A stretch of 64,000 nt of DNA from Metallyticus violacea (GCA_030762175.1 CM060846.1:311842012-311906011); one strand, 5' to 3'. Shown: positions 1-11,520, numbered from the stretch's first letter. The notes: a model not told the origin generated them from the letters alone. A program made the numbers and translations.

Positions 1-60
1 AAAATGGCAGCTACGCTTGTGTCGTTCGACACAGTTGAGCCGCGGAGTGTGATTCGTTTG

Positions 61-332
61 TTGATTTGGTTTATTTACGGACACTCTTTAACATCTTAAA
101 TCATCAGCGACCCTTTCATTCAAGGCGTAAAACGGCCGATAATTTTTGTTCAGAGATCTCTTCTTTCACGCTTGAGGTTCTTCCATGTGCCGTAAATCTA
201 CGACACTGGGCCCACGGATTTACTTCCCTTCCGAAGTCGGAAATCATCCATAGACCCTGGCCGGGATTTATTCCAGGATCTTGGGTATGCGATGCAAGTG
301 TGGCTACCACTATACCACCAGGAACGGCAGTG
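61..332 (-). repeat. tRNA-derived SINE, family A (copy 1)
   Basis: Family A reads on the minus strand as a tRNA-like head with an A box like TGGTGTAGTGG and a B box region (GGTTCGAACCC in better copies), followed by a body with the marker GGCTTCCTTCGGAAGGGA and a 3' end close to TTAAAGAGCGTTCGTAAATAAACC. It has no long poly(A) tail, which suggests it uses the tail of a partner LINE. This copy is close to full length (~272 bp) but diverged: the B box has decayed to a GGGATTTATTCC-like stretch on the + strand. The open frames over it on both strands are translations of the SINE and not genes. It lies just upstream of a mariner remnant. Confidence 0.85.
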
Positions 333-394
333 TGATTCGGTTTCTGTTGTCAAAAGTACAAAAACCACCTAAAGTCTATAGTGAGTGAAGTGCA

Positions 395-1202
395 GAGTAT
401 GGTGACATTCACAACTGTTTGTAACTGGTGTGCAAAATTCTTCGATGTTCTGGACGGCCTCGCACATTCCACACACATACCATTGTTGACGCTTCGGAGA
501 CATCGGCGGTGAACAATCCAAACAAGAGCGGATGCAATGGTAAATTCATATCGCAGTGCATATAAAGATCTTGGGTATCGCAGTGTGTACCCGGGCAGCT
601 CATACCAAGCATATGGAGATACAGTTTTGAGCATTTGCTCTCGAACCATAGGACTAGAAACGCATTCCTCGACCGCACTGTTACCGGAGACGAATCTTGG
701 GTGTTTCATTACATCCTTGAACGAAATCGACAAATATGGTGGGGAAACACACAATCTCTCCCCACCAAAAAATACAGGACAACTGCTTCTTTGCAGGAAA
801 GGTTTTGCTTACCTTTTTCTGGAACAGCTGATTTTGCGGTAAAAGGAGTAACTGTAAATGTTACTGCATACTGTGCCACGCTGATCATCTACGAGCTGCT
901 CTGCGCTGTAAACGCATCAAAATCTCTGGAGGAAATCATTATTCTCCATAACAATGCTTGTTCTCATATGTGACGTAAAAAGCCAATTCCTAGCATTGAG
1001 AAATTCTCAAATATCCAGAATACAGTTCAGACCTGTCATACTTTTGCCTGTTCAGCCAACTGAAGGAACACCTTGCCGGCAACACTTCAGCAGCGACACA
1101 GATGCATCGTTTGTCCAGCGAACGATTTCTACTGCACAGGCATCAAAAACTTGGTGTCGCGGTGGGAATAATGTATAAATGAGAACGGATACTATGTAGA
1201 TA
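395..1202 (+). pseudogene. decayed mariner-like transposase
   Basis: This is a remnant of an IS630-Tc1-mariner superfamily transposase, which cuts and pastes at TA sites through a DDD/DDE catalytic domain. Recognisable blocks occur in order across several frames: an N-terminal piece with a VCNWCAKF-like segment near 412-435; YKDLGYRSV near 557-585; FLDRTVTGDESWVFHY near 668-715, where the D of TGDE is the first catalytic residue; KKYRTTAS near 768-792; GVTVNVTAYCATL near 846-884; LHNNACSH near 943-966, where HD/NxA marks the second catalytic region (the usual D is N here); and a C-terminal block NLVSRWE...YYVDK ending near 1202. Frames change several times and in-frame stops are present, so it is dead. 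Family membership is firm; the exact subfamily is not resolved. Terminal inverted repeats were not identified. Confidence 0.85.
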
Positions 1203-1332
1203 AATAGAGTAATGTTCGTCCTTTCATATGTATATTTCAGTTTTTTTTATTATATTTCCGTTTGGCTGCCAAAATTGACTCATTTACTTGATTTATTTTC
1301 CCTCCTATTATGTTAATTTTTTTTCTGTTACA

Positions 1333-1611
1333 TTTTTTTAATAGTATTTAACGCCCGTTTTAACTATTGAGGTATCACAGGTGGTGGACACTGATGATAC
1401 GTGAAAGGAAATGATAAACTGGGAAATATTTTTTTAAGAGATAGAAGCGTTCCAGTACTTAATTAAGGCTACCTCTCCGGCATTTGCCATTTATGAAGAC
1501 TGGAGAAAATGGAAAATACTCCAGTCAGGGAGGATGGGGCTGGCGGGAATCAAAACCTATATCTCTCGCTCACGAGTTCGAGCCTGAACGACCTGGGCTA
1601 CCCGTGGCTGT
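1333..1611 (-). repeat. tRNA-derived SINE, family B (copy 1)
   Basis: Family B on the minus strand starts with a tRNA-Ser/Leu-like head (GTAGCC-GAGG-CGTTAAGGC A-box region, then a B box near GGAGTTCGAATC) and continues into a body holding the GGCAAATGCCGG motif that I recall from many arthropod SINEs. It ends with GGGCGTTAAACAC and a short A tail, seen here as T7 at 1333. This copy is old: the B box reads poorly (aatcaaaacc on + near 1548). The 104-codon + strand frame over its right half is SINE sequence plus the ATTT microsatellite and not a gene. Confidence 0.8.
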
Positions 1612-1732
1612 AAGAAGTTGGAGACCACTTAATACTGGAACCAAATGGGAGAAATTTAAACATGGCTCTAACGATGCGGAAGAATATTTATTTTCTTTTA
1701 AATACAGAAATTTGTATGTATGTGTATACATA

Positions 1733-1760
1733 CTTATTTATTTATTTATTTATTTATTTA
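1733..1760. repeat. (ATTT)n microsatellite
   Basis: About seven perfect TTTA repeats. They produce a spurious run of LIYLFIYLF in one reading frame. Confidence 0.95.
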
Positions 1761-1799
1761 TACACAGTTTTATTTCTAGTAAATTACAAGAGCCATAAA

Positions 1800-3050
1800 C
1801 GATATTTTCACCCTGGTGAGATAATTTTTGTGTGAGTTATGTAGCTTTGTTTCCATATTATGTTATTAATGTATATACCTTTAGATATTTAAGTTTCATT
1901 TGGATACCGGAGTAAATAAGAGAAATTTCAGAAAGCATCTGCATATACTCGGGTTCAAATGGAATTAAAATTCATCTGAGCTCGAAACATTATTGCTTTT
2001 ATATACATCGCTTAGGATTTGTAATGCTAATGTATGCCTAACTCATTATACAGGTACCTTCCAAACATTGATATTCTTGTTAGCTGAAGGAGTAGTATTA
2101 GCACATCTTTAGAATACTCTAGTTCATGTTTTAATAACCAATACTTTTTTTTTTTTTTTAGGTAAGTACACAAACTTGATTTTCGGCATCTGATCCTAGA
2201 TTGCACTGGAGTAGGTGAGTACCCCACGTCAAAGTTCAAGCGTTTAAGGTTCGAAGGAAACATACTTGAGAAGATTACAGCTTTAACCTGTACGTGAAAT
2301 GCCTGCCAAACGCTTATGTATTCTTTATCACCTGCTTTTTGTCATATCTTTACCAAAGAGAAGAATATTACATCGTATCGGTTTTTTTTTGGGGGGGGGG
2401 GAATGTTAAAACATCCCTCCTAACAATAATGTGACATTTTATATACATTCAAAATAATTCTTTTTGAGCTATTTTTCGAAAAAATTTCAAACTTATGCAA
2501 AGAGAAAATTATCATTCATTTAAAAGTCTAAATATACTATTAAAAATAAAATATCCCCAGTTTCACACAGGCAATTAATGGAACAATGGAAACTCATAAA
2601 AAAATGGGACAAAATGTTTTTAAAAGCGTTAAGGTCAGTTTGAAAAGACTTAGTTTATGCGTAAAGTACTGTACATTTTTATATTAATTTGAGCATTTCA
2701 GAACACATTTTGTGTTTTTTTTTTTTTTTTTTGTCAAATTGTACAACACTTTTATGCTATTTGAACGCTTACAAATCAATTATATTTCACATTAAAATAC
2801 TTTCCGATTCTTGTTTTTAGTACGGCATATATTAACGCAGAAGTATAAGTTTTTCTTATGCTTTTTATTGGAAAGCCAATATTCTGTAAAGTAATACATC
2901 TAATATTCTGAAATTAAACATACATGGCTGCACATTTGCAGAATAAATGAAAGAAAGAGCTGTAAGCATTATAAAGTTGATTACATTTAATAATAAGAAA
3001 GCTCATCTGTTTAATGTATTGTGAAGCACAAGTATATTATCTCCAGTAAA
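1800..3050. other. AT-rich intergenic spacer
   Basis: No gene or recognisable transposon was found. The stretch holds a T13 run near 2147, a T9-G10 junction near 2381-2401 and a T17 run near 2716. Open frames are short and frequently stopped. Confidence 0.6.
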
Positions 3051-3284
3051 ATATAACTATTAATTCCAACATTAACACGTGAATTTGTGCTTTATTGACT
3101 TTTACTCAAGAAATAAAGATATCTTATAAATAATGTACAGGTGCGTAACACTAAAAACAACAATAACAACATAAACACCCATAAATATTAGCCTCTTTTG
3201 TAAAGGTTAAGCACTTAATGCTTTGCTTGACAATATTTATCTAACAATTGTATAGTACATTAATCCAACAGGACATTTCACTTA

Positions 3285-3366
3285 CGGTTACTTAACAAAA
3301 ATGTTTATTTGGTCTCTTTTATTATCCCAAGAAATTTAGTATTTAATTTAGAAACACCCGGTATTC
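3285..3366 (+). repeat. terminal segment of a mariner-like mini-transposon
   Basis: The string TCTTTTATTATCCCAAGAA...TTTAGAAACACCCGGTATTC is clearly related to 56135-56218 and, at its end, to 50725-50768, where the segment is the right terminus of a TIR-bounded element. The end motif AACACCCGGTAT is the complement of the left terminus ACCGGGTGTTC seen at 50152. Only this terminus was recognised here. Confidence 0.5.
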
Positions 3367-3447
3367 AAGACTGTACATTGATCACTAAGAATGATAAATA
3401 ATTTTCGCGGTACATGTTTTATTTTATAAAACAACCAATAGAAACTC

Positions 3448-3525
3448 GTCCATATCGAGATTTGAACCTTCGTCCCACACAGCCAAAGAATCTACACCTC
3501 AATGAACTATTCAAAGAAGGTGCAA
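3448..3525 (-). repeat. tRNA-like SINE head remnant
   Basis: On the minus strand the segment reads ATAGTTCATTGAGGT (A-box-like), ~30 bases, then GAAGGTTCAAATCTCG (B-box-like), with tRNA-like spacing. No acceptor stem pairs properly, so it is not a working tRNA. It most likely is the head of another old SINE. Confidence 0.35.
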
Positions 3526-3821
3526 TAAATGAAAGGAACTTTATGAAGAATTTTTTCCTGGTTTATTCTTGCCTTCTAAGAAGGTAGTAAATAATATATA
3601 TTACTATTCGCATTTCGAATTCAGAGCGATTCAATCAATTAAATGGTAATCGTTTCGGATTCAGTCTCGAGTCAGATAATTTTCATTCCAACTGTTAACA
3701 TTAACACATGAAGTCAATTTCTCTATAAATAAAGATAACTTATATAAGTACAGGTCATAACATTAACAATAAACGTAAATATGCTCTTGCCTTCTAAGAT
3801 GAAAGTAAATAATATGCATTG

Positions 3822-4958
3822 CACTGGTCTGCAAAAAAAAAAAAAAATCTTGCTTTTTTCATTTTTCCACCTGGATATAAGTAACATGAATGCTCTAAAT
3901 GCAAATATTTTTTTTCAGTTTTATTGTATTGGGCTAGGTTTTAAACATAATCATATATAATGTGCAATGTACTTATATTTTTCGTGAAATATTAAGTTTT
4001 TAGACATAAAATAGAGAAAACTATTTTTGTAGGTTTCATTTTAACTCAAATATTAATGAATATATTGGAAAAAGAGAGCTATGTATCAATAAATGTGAGT
4101 TTTCAAACTTTTATGTTAATTATTAGGGAGAAGAATACGATTTTTTTTTCTAACGCCAAAAGTATTCAGTTATAATTTACACATCCATTGTTTTAATGTC
4201 TATGGAATCGCTGGCCTTGTTCTTCATTTATTACACCAAGATTCGCAGGGAAATGATCAATATGACTGTTGAGAAAATGCACTTTAACACTCATTCTACA
4301 CCCTAGATTTGTGAAATGTTGTACTATTTTCTCCACAATTTCTTTATAATTCTCAGATTTGTTGTTGCCAAGAAAGTTTTCTGTCACTCTTTTCTGTGCA
4401 ACCACACTGGCTTTCGTATCCCGGACATCGACTGAGGAAATGTCTCATCCTGCATAAGCTTACGAATCTGGGGTCCATTGAAAATGGCTGTCGCTATCAT
4501 AGCTTCAGTCATCTGTGGAAACTTAGTAATAGTAAAGTTGAAACAATCACTATTCTTACTCAGAGCAGTAACAATTTCTTCATCAGGCTAATTTAATATG
4601 GAGTGGTGGAAGAAGGACATTAGAAGGAGAATCCAATGGTTCATACTTCAAGTTCTTTTCTCTAGGAACTAAATTGCTCCTTTATAGTTAATTTTTTTCT
4701 GGTCCAATGCTCTGATTTAGCCCTAATGTTTCACTCACAAAGTGAGGCATTTATTATGTGGTTTAATTCTCTTAGAATATTTATTTTATGTATTTTCTCA
4801 ATGAACAAATAATAAAAACTGTCATTTTCTATAATATTGATTTATGCAAAACTGTATCCCGGTTAAAAAAAAAATTAGGCTGGTTTGAGAGATTCCATGT
4901 GGTAAAGAATCAGAATATATGAACAGTTTTCATTTAGCAAAAATTGTGTAGACCAGTG
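3822..4958 (-). mobile_element. 1.14-kb DNA transposon with CACTGGTCT ends, unclassified superfamily
   Basis: The left end reads CACTGGTCTGCAAAAA and the reverse complement of the right end reads CACTGGTCTACACAATTTT, so the first 12 bases match at 11 positions. Between them, on the minus strand, lies a decayed ORF of a transposon-type protein (next entry). The insertion splits a unit of the local tandem array; the intact unit at ~3570-3690 continues across the break, which supports the boundaries. A target-site duplication could not be settled: the flanks are CATTG on the left and TTATT on the right. I do not recognise the TIR as belonging to a named superfamily. Confidence 0.6.
4100..4760 (-). 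pseudogene. decayed ORF of an arthropod repeat-encoded protein (unclassified)
   Basis: Reading the minus strand from high to low coordinates, the following blocks appear in changing frames: LVPREKNLKYEPL and NVLLPPLHIKL (near 4675-4590); FNGPQIRKLMQDETFPQ (near 4490-4440); NFLGNNKSENYKEIVEKIVQ (near 4380-4320); and LGCRMSVKVHFLNSHIDHFP followed by NEEQGQRFHRH (near 4310-4193). The order PPLHIKLG, GPQI-KL, NFLGNHKS-NYKE, HFLHSHLD-FPENLG, EEQGERFHQD is familiar to me from uncharacterised, high-copy proteins of arthropods and other invertebrates that travel with transposons. A continuation like DIKTMD follows near 4190. At least two frameshifts are present (near 4580 and 4435), so it is inactive. 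Its biochemical role is unknown to me. Confidence 0.7.
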
Positions 4959-5301
4959 TTATTATTTACAATTTGAATTCAGAGCAATTGAAATACACTA
5001 AGTTAAATGGAAATCGTTTAGGATTGAGTCTCGAGTCAGAGGATATGTTGAATTAGAAAGATGTGCTCTAGACATTGCATGACACAGGTATTTTAGTTCC
5101 AGACGCTACCATATATCAGTTACACTGTTGACCGTCATTAATTTAAATCGAAATTAATCGCACTAGCTGCGCAAAATTCTGTTAGTATTAAGACAATTTC
5201 AGTGACAGAACTCTCTGCCACAGAACGTATTAACAATATCAGCAGAGATAATTTTAGGCGTCAATAATTTCCATTTTACGGAAGATTTGTTTATTTATTA
5301 T

Positions 5302-5323
5302 TCTCTCTCTCTCTCTCTCTCTC
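5302..5323. repeat. (CT)n microsatellite
   Basis: About eleven CT dinucleotides in a row. Confidence 0.95.
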
Positions 5324-5399
5324 GTTCTGGTATGTGAAAGGAAAGTTTACTCGAGTGCAGATAACGGGTTTTGAGTCACGGTAGCTTACAATACAACAC

Positions 5400-6640
5400 A
5401 TTTAAACGTCACGTCGATGGCCATACCGACACATTTTCGAAAGGCTATAAAAACCCTCTCTGAGATAAGTGAGGCGTGAATTTCAGATGCTCAGCTGAGC
5501 AGAAGCTGTAAGCGCCGGTCAATCCTTTATGACGCCTGCTGTATTTTTTTTTCTATAGCTATAATGAAAACGAGATAGAGATGGACACAGGCGGAAAGAC
5601 AGACACGGAGCGAGAGGGAGTTAATGATCTTCGCACGCTCACGGTAATTCCAGAACCTTAATGTATCACCAAAATCCCACCACAATGTGCAAGAACGCAG
5701 GATTCATGCAAAATGTAATGTTACATTATCGTAAAGCACCGCGCTCATATCTTATTAAGATTGCTCGCATTTTCATTGACAGGCCTGTAATGGTTTTATT
5801 GTGGAGTAAAAGCATCCTATTATGCATTAGCTTGTTGGAACATATACTAGAATCTGTGTTCGAGTCTGTGCTCTGAGATTGAATCATTGGTTGTGTGAAA
5901 TATGGGACATATATTTGCAAATATGTATTACAGTGTTGTCAGATAAAACCAAATCTTATTTTGAAACGTATTTGGGATTCTTGTTTTTGAATAATGCTTG
6001 AAGTGCTACAAGATGATCACAAAAAGTTAATGTATGCAACATTGGAAAGAGTTGTTTTATTGCTTTAATTATTTTAACACGAGAATTTTCGATCGTCTTT
6101 AGTTCAAGTAACACTTCGATAGGGAACCGAGAGAAACTAATACACACAAACCTCGCGTTTTTTTAGTTTATAAATTCCTAACCGCTTCTAAATAAAAGTA
6201 ACGAATTTTTGCTTTCTAAACTTTTTCAGTTTACATTAATAAAGTACATATAGAGTGGAAGGGAGCTGGATGCCATACTTTTATAGATTGGTTCCACTTT
6301 ACAAATGGAACGAAATTTTCTAATATTATTTTGGCCGTTGACCTGTTGTTGGCAGGATAAAAAGTAATTTCTGAGTGATTTTTATGTGCTGTAATATGTC
6401 TATGCTTTAGAATTCATACATTCCAAATACAATAATGGATAGACAAAATAAATAGAACAGTTTAAAATGTCTCACATTTTTCATAACCCGAAGGTTTTGA
6501 CATAAATTGACCTGAAAAGTTTTATGTGAATCATATGGCTTCACAATGATAAGGTTGAAATTACTGAACACAATATTTTTGTCATAGCGATGACGTTCTT
6601 TTCTCATTGGGCGCTACACCCCGGGGTGACCTGACCTGTC
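5400..6640. other. intergenic spacer
   Basis: No gene recognised. The part at 5400-5620 is a little richer in G+C than its surroundings and has GATGCTCAGCTGAGC (a TGCTCAGCTGAGCA palindrome including an E-box CAGCTG) near 5487. Short open frames near 5661-5876 and 5956-6147 have no recognisable motif. Confidence 0.5.
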
Positions 6641-6644
6641 GCGG

Positions 6645-7186
6645 CGACCTCTGCATCCTCTACCTCCGTTTTACGACTTCATTGATAGAGAGCAATAATT
6701 GCAGGAGCATGTGACCAGCATGCCGACCCATCACGCGTTTTTTTTTTTTTTTTTTTTGAATGGTGTTTAACGCCCGTTTTTACTACTGCGGCACCACAGG
6801 CGGTGAACACTGATGATACATGGGATGAAATGATATATTGGGAAAGGATTTATTTAAGGAAGGAAACGTTTCAGGCCTAAGTTTAGGGTACCTTCCCGGC
6901 ATTTGCCATGTATGAGGATTGAGGAAAACCTGAAAAAAAAACCTCAGTCAGAGAGGACGGTCCTGGTGAGAATCGAACTCCAGACCTCCCGCTCACAAGT
7001 CCATGCCTTAACGACCTCGGCTACCCGTGGCGGTGTTTTCTTGATCGAAGAACGCATCAGGCAGCTTCCTAATTGTACTCGTGAGGCTGGGTGAACCGTT
7101 CCAGACCTCCCTAACTTAGAAAAAGTCCTAAGTAGGTACAAGGAATCGAACTCGTGCTTCCAGGCTACTAGACCGCGGAGGTGGTC
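6645..7186 (-). repeat. tRNA-derived SINE, family C (copy 1), split by a family B SINE
   Basis: Family C is defined by comparing this copy with the one at 41775-41986. The shared parts are CTCTACCTCCG-TTACGACTTCATTGATAGAG, then CGAAGAACGC...CGAGGCTG-GTG, CCTCCCTAACTT and AGGTACCG. On the minus strand the head reads ACCTCCGCGGTCTAGTAG...GAGTTCGATTCC, i.e. A-box-like GGTCTAGTGG and a good B box, resembling a Glu/Asp-type tRNA. Residues 6738-7034 are a later family B insertion, so the element occupies 6645-6737 and 7035-7186. Confidence 0.7.
6738..7034 (-). repeat. tRNA-derived SINE, family B (copy 2)
   Basis: This is the best full-length family B copy in the window. It has a T20 run (the A tail of the minus-strand element) at 6738-6757, then GAATGGTGTTTAACGCCCG, the body with CCCGGCATTTGCC (complement of GGCAAATGCCGGG) and a tRNA-like head ending with CCCGTGGCGGTG. 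The minus-strand B box is AGTTCGATTCTC. It sits inside a family C SINE, so it inserted later. The ORFs here are SINE translations. Confidence 0.88.
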
Positions 7187-7189
7187 ACA

Positions 7190-9600
7190 GCGTTGATGTT
7201 AACATTTTAAAAAGGGAGCAGCGCTAGTTATGAATTTGTTTTTGCAGTAAAATTATATAAAGAAATTCACATTTACTGTGAGTTCTAAATTGATAAGCTA
7301 ATCATGGCAAAGTCCCCAGAAATGTTACTCAGTTTTGGAGAAGTACCTGAGAACTCAAGAGCAGTAACTCACCAGAAGACAACCAAATTGTGTAACTTTC
7401 GTCTTTGCGGCCCAAAACACACATTGCAGATCATTAACCTTTAACTGCGGAGGTGGGTATTCATAACATAAGTAGCGACACCCTGTTTAAATTCAGTATT
7501 GAGAGTCATGTATATTTTTAAATTTATTTTTCCGCAATAGTTATTCCGTTTAACATTTTATGTAATCATAGTTTACTATGTGTATCCAATTTTAATATTA
7601 AAAATTGGTTCCAATATTTAGGTACACAGATTTCTCCAGATATCATTGCGTTGTTTTAATTATATTAAAATTATAGAAAGATGCAAACAAATATAAATGG
7701 GAACATACTTCTGTCACCTAAAAACAATGGTCTCTGATATAGTTCTAGTGGAAAAAATCATTTCAAATTTAGCACTTTTATTCATTCCGGAAGATGATTT
7801 CTAATCTAGGATGTTTTTCGTATGGTTTAAACACATAAACTGTTTTCACTTGCAAAGGAAGAATTTGGTTTTCTTGTCAACATTACATGGGCAATTCGTA
7901 CATATTGCCTATTGCTAATGTCACTTTGAACTGCCAACTGTTTTCCTAGTATATATTTACATTTTAGATGTTATACCATATTCTCGTTTCGCATGAGTTG
8001 CATCTTGCTTGAAATATACATCAAAACCGACGTTTATATCTGAAGAGCACTAACCACTCATCAATTGCAGAAAAACTTGCAAGGTTATGTGAATTTCTAC
8101 GGGGTTTCTTGAACAGGGTAAATATTTCCCTTATTCGGATTCCTTACGTTGTACTCGATCGTATATTTAGTCAAATGTCAAAACACCTAATTAAGAAGAA
8201 AAATCTGCCCAGTTACATAGAGATGTATAATATTTCTATCCCTAGTCCTTGTGAAGAAAAGAGATATGTAAAATCATTTCAGGTGCCAGATAGTTATAAG
8301 CAATCCAAAGAAACGTCGTGTTTCTATAAATATTAGTACACTCGACCATTGTTCGAATATCAGATTATTGATAAGCACATTTAAACAACCCGAACTAGTT
8401 TTGTGATTTCTTGAAATCAATTTGGTGTCAGGACACTGATGTTATTAGGATAACCTTACTTCTCCATTTGCTGGTTTTATCCTTCCCAAGCATGAACTTT
8501 AATGCCGTTGTTGAAAAAGAAGCAATTATCCTACATCTTCATCAGATTGAGCTCCTGCAGTGATTGAATATTATCTTCACAATATTCTGTTCCATTGTGA
8601 TCCGGATCTTCAAACTCACACGTATTTGGCCAAAACTTCTAAAATGTTCTTTCTGCTACCCATATGAACATCTTGATACAAACTGAGAAGCATGGAATAT
8701 CACACTAGTAGGTAAGTGGAGTATTGTCAATACCCTAGTAGCTAAAACCTGTATGTACATCATTGGATGACTTTACAACAAGATGCACTCCTTTAAACAA
8801 AGGTAATAAGTCACTCAGGAGTGAAATCAACATGCTTTCTTAATTAAAATGATTTTTACAACTGAGATGTTGTGAGCACCCCACGTCTCCAGTTAAAGAT
8901 TAAACAATATTTTCATTTGTTTCCAATTAAATTATACATTTTTTTCGAAAATTCTAAGAACAATTTAGACTTTTATTTCCTTTTCTAAGTTCTATTACCC
9001 GTTTTATGTATAGTACTGGGTACCCTTCCACTCTGCATAACAGCATTTAGCGTTATATTTGTCTCACTTAAATGTCAGTGTTTTTTATTTAACACTGAAT
9101 TAAATTTTTCTTAATTTATGTATTGAAACATTTCTTCAATTTGTCTCTAAATGTAAGTATTTTTAAACATAAATTATATCTATTTTATTATTTCTTTCGC
9201 AAAAACGAACATTGTTTTTAACACAGCAGTTTAAAGTTACTACTTTTTGCCTAAAAATGTATTTTACACAAAAAAAAGGACAGTAATCGTGGATATCGTA
9301 GCTCAATAATAAAAAGTTCTTTATTTCATAGTTAACTATGGTGAATTTTGCACTTATCGAAATGTTTTAAATACAGAAATAAATTATGCTTAACAGGAAT
9401 AGAGAATTTTCTTTCGTCGAAGCCACTCCATCCGGTGATGGAAAATGCCCAAGTAATTACTATTTTAATGCTAAATTTACAAAAAGTGGTCGTTAATTAG
9501 ATCTTTTCATTCATCAATTTCAATTTAACAAAAATTATATGACATATGGTTTTAATATCCTTTATTTTTAGTGTGAAAGTCATAGATAAATAATAACTTA
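7190..9600. other. AT-rich intergenic spacer
   Basis: No repeat family or coding signal could be supported. The open frame at 8109-8336 (+) lacks motifs, and its codons follow the local AT bias, so I treat it as chance. Confidence 0.5.
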
Positions 9601-10140
9601 CATTAAAAAGATATCGCACCCCTGCATAACACACCCTGTATATAGGTAGCAAGAAATTACAATATCAGCAGCGAATCTGTGGACCACACACGCCCACCAC
9701 TACACACACACACACACACAGAATATACGACTATGATGGCCTCCAAAAATGTAAAGCTGGGGTCAAGTTCAAACATTGCCGATTGCCTGTCTTGGCAGAG
9801 GACCTCACGACCTTGAGTACCTTCCTTTCGGGGTGAGGGGGGGGGAAATCAGACCAGGACCTCGCAGCTCCTAATTCCCTCTTAGGTTCGTAAAGTATTT
9901 TATGTGAAAGGCTGGCCAGCTTCGCACCAGCTAGGTGCGAGTCTGTCAGAACCTATTTAGTAGAAACAGTGAGAGCCGCTTTTGCGATAAATCATAAGGC
10001 TCCTAGACAGGCGGCCGGGCAGTAACAGCTCAGCTTTCTGGCCGACCACATGTATGCCTAATGTGCTAACACCATGCCCGCCAGAACATGAGCACTGGCC
10101 TTTGTCTGCTTACTATGTTTAACCATGAAAAGAATGCAAT
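9600..10140. other. moderately GC-rich non-coding block
   Basis: This block stands out from its AT-rich flanks. It has a short (CA)n run at 9703-9720, a G10 run near 9836-9845 and a small hairpin, TCGCACC-AGCTA-GGTGCGA, near 9932-9950. No frame is convincingly coding. It might be an old transposon (AACACACCCTGTATA near 9628 resembles transposon ends) or a conserved non-coding element. Confidence 0.4.
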
Positions 10141-10639
10141 TCTTATTTTAAATCTCCACAAGTTGGAAGGAGTAAATTTAATAGCAATAATATTTAGAAA
10201 AAAAAAATGATCTGGTTAACACGTGAGACTGTATTTCCCCACTTTTATTTTCACGTGCTACGTATACACTACTACATTGTTTGTGCATAAGAATGTAATC
10301 AATACATTATAAGCTCATTTTACTACCTATATCACAAGCCTCGCTTAAGAACTGCATAAAATTCAATAAAAAAACTTTACATAAGAAACGTTTACAATAA
10401 ATCAGATATTTTCTGAACGTTTAATTTAATAAATGGCATATACAAACTCCTCATTCAGCTAAGCAATCGAAAATTAATTTTGCCGACAGGAAATTAGGGC
10501 CTAACGACTTCAACATCGGCCGAGGGAAAGTATTTGGGACAGTCGGAACTTATAGCAGGCATTTTTTGTTTCTTTCGTTATTAATTAGCAGTAAATAGTC
10601 GTTTATGTTCTTATTACCATTATAGTAGATGTTCGAAGT

Positions 10640-11117
10640 ACCTGGCCTGCGCTGTTATGCATACCAGAAACCATAATATTTTTAGACTCCTCCTTAGATA
10701 TTGTAAACTGCCTTCCGGATTCGGCACCGCAGTATTGAACATAAGCACCTGAGTGACTTTATACACACTGCCGACAAATAAACTAACTTGCGAAGCTAAT
10801 TGTGTTAAAGGCCTTCGAGGAAAAGATTCTAATCGATAGTCAATTTCATTAAGTCTTGTCTGTTAAATCCCGCTTTTTGTTCTCGACTTCTTGTCAATGA
10901 AACCGCCTTTGGTTTTCACCAATCTAAAAATTGCACTTCCCGATGGAAATGCTACTCCTGGAAATTTAGTATTAAGTTCTTTTCTGCGATACTTGCACAA
11001 CGTATGTATCACTCTCGTCATACTATACAATACATAAATATCTTTCACTGATTCAGTCATAGAACAATAGGTACTTTTTCCCGAACTTAAGGGAAGACTA
11101 TAGCCAAATTTGGCCAA
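10640..11117 (-). pseudogene. mariner-like transposase remnant, N-terminal half
   Basis: The 84-codon frame from 11117 carries the helix-turn-helix region of a mariner-like transposase: a KFNTKFPG-like block (here RKELNTKFPGV), then FPSGSAIFRLVK and DKKSRTKSGI. After an in-frame stop at 10863 the same frame continues as RLNEIDYRLESFPRRPLTQL and a VGSVYKVTQVL-like second helix (to ~10750). This order matches the two-HTH DNA-binding half of the long-N-terminus mariner group, with the usual LDEI-ARLE-SP-K-L--LA pattern visible. The catalytic half was not found downstream, so the copy is truncated or deleted. No inverted repeats were located. Confidence 0.75.
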
Positions 11118-11520
11118 AAAATAGTAATTATGAGATTTTTATTGTTTATTATATTTTAAACGTCTAATTTCAGAATATAATTGTTTTGTTAGTATCTTGT
11201 CTCGAAAGATCTTAAAAATAAGTTTAAATGGCATGCTTTTGATTTCGTTGCTTAGATGCATGTAATTGTAATAGATCAGTGAATTTACATGGAGTGAGAT
11301 ACTTAAAACATTTGAGAGATAAGCAAGGGCTTTATAAAAGTAATTGGTTCTAATCCATATGGTGACTGTGAGATACAACAATTAAAGTGCATAGAATGTG
11401 TGCAGAAAAGAATAGAAACTTTACTAAGGAATCTTTGCAAAAAATTTTCTGGAAAAGCCTGGAAGATGGGAATCTAATTTCTAGAAAAGGAAGGCTCACA
11501 GATTGATTATTTTTTTTTTT

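Larger units (their letters stand above)
3060..5045 (+). repeat. interrupted tandem array of ~218-bp units
   Basis: Related segments recur in the same orientation. The block ATTCCAACATTAACACGTGAA...AAATAAAGATA...GTACAGGT is found at 3063-3160 and again at 3686-3765. The block CTTGCCTTCTAAGA-G-AAGTAAATAATAT is found at 3570 and 3786. The block GAATTCAGAGC...GTTTAGGATT...GTCTCGAGTCAGA is found at 3617-3677 and 4975-5041. The simplest reading is two to three diverged tandem units, with the last one split by the transposon at 3822-4958 and the first separated by an unrelated ~360-bp segment. The unsplit unit works as an internal pre-insertion reference. Confidence 0.65.

Noticed and set aside
8109..8336. 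75-codon + strand frame as a small gene
   Set aside because: No motif, AT-biased codons like the background, no splice or promoter signal.
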